A stretch of 7,938 nt of DNA from Actinomycetes bacterium. Lineage in GTDB: Bacteria; Actinomycetota; Thermoleophilia; RBG-16-64-13. How positions within the stretch are numbered: position 1 is the stretch's first letter; every line of letters starts with the position of its first letter. The notes below the pieces were generated by a model. It was not told the DNA's origin. It was given only the letters and a program-made list of their open reading frames with translations, and did not search any database. Location of the stretch: assembly GCA_021815245.1 (NCBI GenBank), contig JAKAHF010000075.1, forward strand, positions 1 to 7,938, read 5' to 3'. Position numbers and translations under genes: made by a program. This document shows positions 7,096 to 7,938 of this stretch, in pieces.

Positions 7096-7101
7096 TATAC
7101 T
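7096..7101 (+). promoter_or_regulatory. Candidate -10 box (TATACT) for the hisC-like gene
   Basis: TATACT again matches the -10 consensus at five of six bases, in an otherwise GC-rich 82-base gap. Initiation 5-9 bases downstream would give a leader of about 43-47 bases. No TTGACA-like -35 is visible at normal spacing. The CTATACT heptamer is identical to that before 1611. A short inverted repeat, AGAGC (7081-7085) and GCTCT (7092-7096), touches its first base. Confidence 0.45.
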
Positions 7102-7108
7102 GTGGGTT

Positions 7109-7129
7109 CGCGCGCCGACCGGGCGTGCG
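7109..7129 (+). other. GC-rich hairpin at the 5' end of the predicted hisC leader
   Basis: CGCGCGCC (7109-7116) pairs with GGCGTGCG (7122-7129) over 8 bp, including one G-U pair, with a 5-base loop. It starts at or next to the predicted transcript start. No T-run follows, so it is not a standard terminator. It may stabilise the 5' end or influence translation, or it may be chance. Confidence 0.4.
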
Positions 7130-7133
7130 TGAA

Positions 7134-7143
7134 ACGAGCTCGT
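7134..7143. other. Perfect 10-base palindrome before the hisC ribosome site
   Basis: ACGAGCTCGT is its own reverse complement and ends one base before the GGAG ribosome site (7144-7147). It could bind a dimeric regulator or mask the ribosome site, but a 10-base palindrome can easily occur by chance and no second copy was noticed. Confidence 0.3.
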
Positions 7144-7152
7144 GGAGCACAG

Positions 7153-7938
7153 ATGAGATTCAACCCCGTTCTCGAGAAGCTGACCCCGTATCGCGCCGGA
7201 CCGCCCATGCACGAGGTCCAGATGCGATACCAGCTCGAGCGGGTTGCCATCTTGTCGGCGAACGAGGTGCCCTGGGGACCCTTTCCCGAAGTGCTCGAGG
7301 CGATGCGCTCCGCATTGCCGGGTCTCAACCGCTATCCCGATGGGGGCTGCCGGGAGCTTCGTGCTCTGATCGCCGAGCAGCGGAACGTGCCCCAGGAGTA
7401 TGTGACGTTCGGCAACGGCTCGTGCGAGCTACTCATGCTGCTTGGCTCCGTGTTTCTGTCTCCCGTGAATCACGCGGTCTTTCCGCATCCGTCGTTCGTC
7501 ATGTATCGCAGCATCGCCCTGATGCACGAAGGACCGTTCGCCGCCGTGCCGCTCAGCGGGCTCGACTACGACCTCGACGCCATGTTGGCGGCGGTTCAGG
7601 AGAACACGAGCCTTCTTATCATCTGCAACCCCAACAACCCGACCGGCAGCTACGTCAAGCCGGGTGACATGCTCAGTTTCATCGAGCGAGTTCCCGGCGA
7701 CGTATGCATCGTTCTCGACGAGGCCTACGGGGAGTTCGTGACCGAGGCCGAGCAGGTGGAGTCGGCGGCCTGGCTGGCCGAGCACCCCAACCTGATCATC
7801 CTGCACACGTTCTCGAAGATCTACGGTCTCGCGGGGCTGCGCATCGGGTACGGTTTGGCACACCCCGAAATCGTTCAGGCCCTCGACAAGGTGCGGCAGC
7901 CGTTCAACGTCGACTCCCTGGCGCAGGTTGCCGCGCTG
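7153..7938 (+). CDS. hisC: Histidinol-phosphate aminotransferase-like, class I/II PLP enzyme; 3' end outside window
   Basis: The first 262 codons are present and the gene runs off the right edge; the full family length is about 350-370 residues. HisC transfers an amino group between glutamate and imidazole-acetol phosphate in histidine synthesis, using pyridoxal phosphate (PLP). Visible motifs are SANEVPWGP (35-43, the substrate-side N-E-x-P motif), RYPDGG (60-65), GNGSCELL (87-94, PLP phosphate site), NPNNPTG (159-165), LDEAYGEF (188-195, with the PLP-contacting D189 and Y192) and FSKIYGLAGLRIGY (220-233), where K222 is the PLP lysine. ATG 7153 has GGAG at 7144-7147, five bases upstream. The gene lies outside any visible histidine operon and has its own apparent promoter. 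Some HisC-family enzymes also act in phenylalanine and tyrosine synthesis, so the physiological substrate is open. Confidence 0.9.
   Translation, partial: MRFNPVLEKLTPYRAGPPMHEVQMRYQLERVAILSANEVPWGPFPEVLEAMRSALPGLNRYPDGGCRELRALIAEQRNVPQEYVTFGNGSCELLMLLGSVFLSPVNHAVFPHPSFVMYRSIALMHEGPFAAVPLSGLDYDLDAMLAAVQENTSLLIICNPNNPTGSYVKPGDMLSFIERVPGDVCIVLDEAYGEFVTEAEQVESAAWLAEHPNLIILHTFSKIYGLAGLRIGYGLAHPEIVQALDKVRQPFNVDSLAQVAAL

Noticed and set aside
7081..7096. Rho-independent terminator after rluB
   Set aside because: The inverted repeat is 5 bp with a 6-base loop and no T-run follows. It is too weak to call.
7125..7667. Plus-strand open frame (180 residues) in a second frame
   Set aside because: It overlaps the hisC-like gene, whose frame carries clear PLP-enzyme motifs. 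The alternative product is R- and A-rich with no domain.

Overview
This window is a compact, high-GC bacterial chromosome segment with seven genes, all on the plus strand, and no mobile element, CRISPR array or structural RNA gene. The protein content, the GC-rich codon use, and the run of tRNA nucleotidyltransferase, M50 protease, scpA, scpB, rluB and a hisC-like gene suggest a high-GC Gram-positive bacterium. My best guess is Actinomycetota, perhaps a Coriobacteriia-like anaerobe. This is inferred from gene order and protein style, not from a marker-gene comparison.

Layout. (1) Positions 1-1575 hold one open frame, cut by the left edge. It joins the C-terminal half of phosphopentomutase (DeoB) to a divergent purine nucleoside phosphorylase (PNP) domain. 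(2) A 35-base gap has a small GC hairpin and a TATACT box almost touching the next start codon. (3) Positions 1611-4325 hold a 904-residue protein with DHH/DHHA1 phosphoesterase, a CBS pair and a class II tRNA nucleotidyltransferase. (4) Positions 4322-4939 hold a small membrane-embedded M50 (site-2) protease, joined to the previous gene by an ATGA overlap. (5) After a 36-base gap come scpA (4976-5725, apparently starting at a rare CTG codon), scpB (5725-6342) and rluB (6339-7070). Their stop and start codons overlap. (6) An 82-base gap holds a second TATACT box, a GC hairpin and a 10-base palindrome. (7) From 7153 to the right edge is a hisC-like aminotransferase, cut by the window end.

How the genes fit together. 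The fused first gene would carry two consecutive steps of nucleoside salvage: phosphorolysis to (deoxy)ribose 1-phosphate, then isomerisation to the 5-phosphate. The middle block, from 1611 to 7070, looks like one transcription unit of housekeeping functions: tRNA 3'-end synthesis, membrane proteolysis, the two non-SMC subunits of the condensin complex, and 23S rRNA pseudouridylation. The hisC-like gene has its own leader and probably its own promoter.

Most of the content is conserved housekeeping. The points worth a second look are the DeoB-PNP fusion with its shortened, motif-poor PNP domain, the probable CTG start of scpA, the possible leaderless start of the tRNA nucleotidyltransferase gene, and the structured hisC leader. 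I do not see a clearly new biological system.
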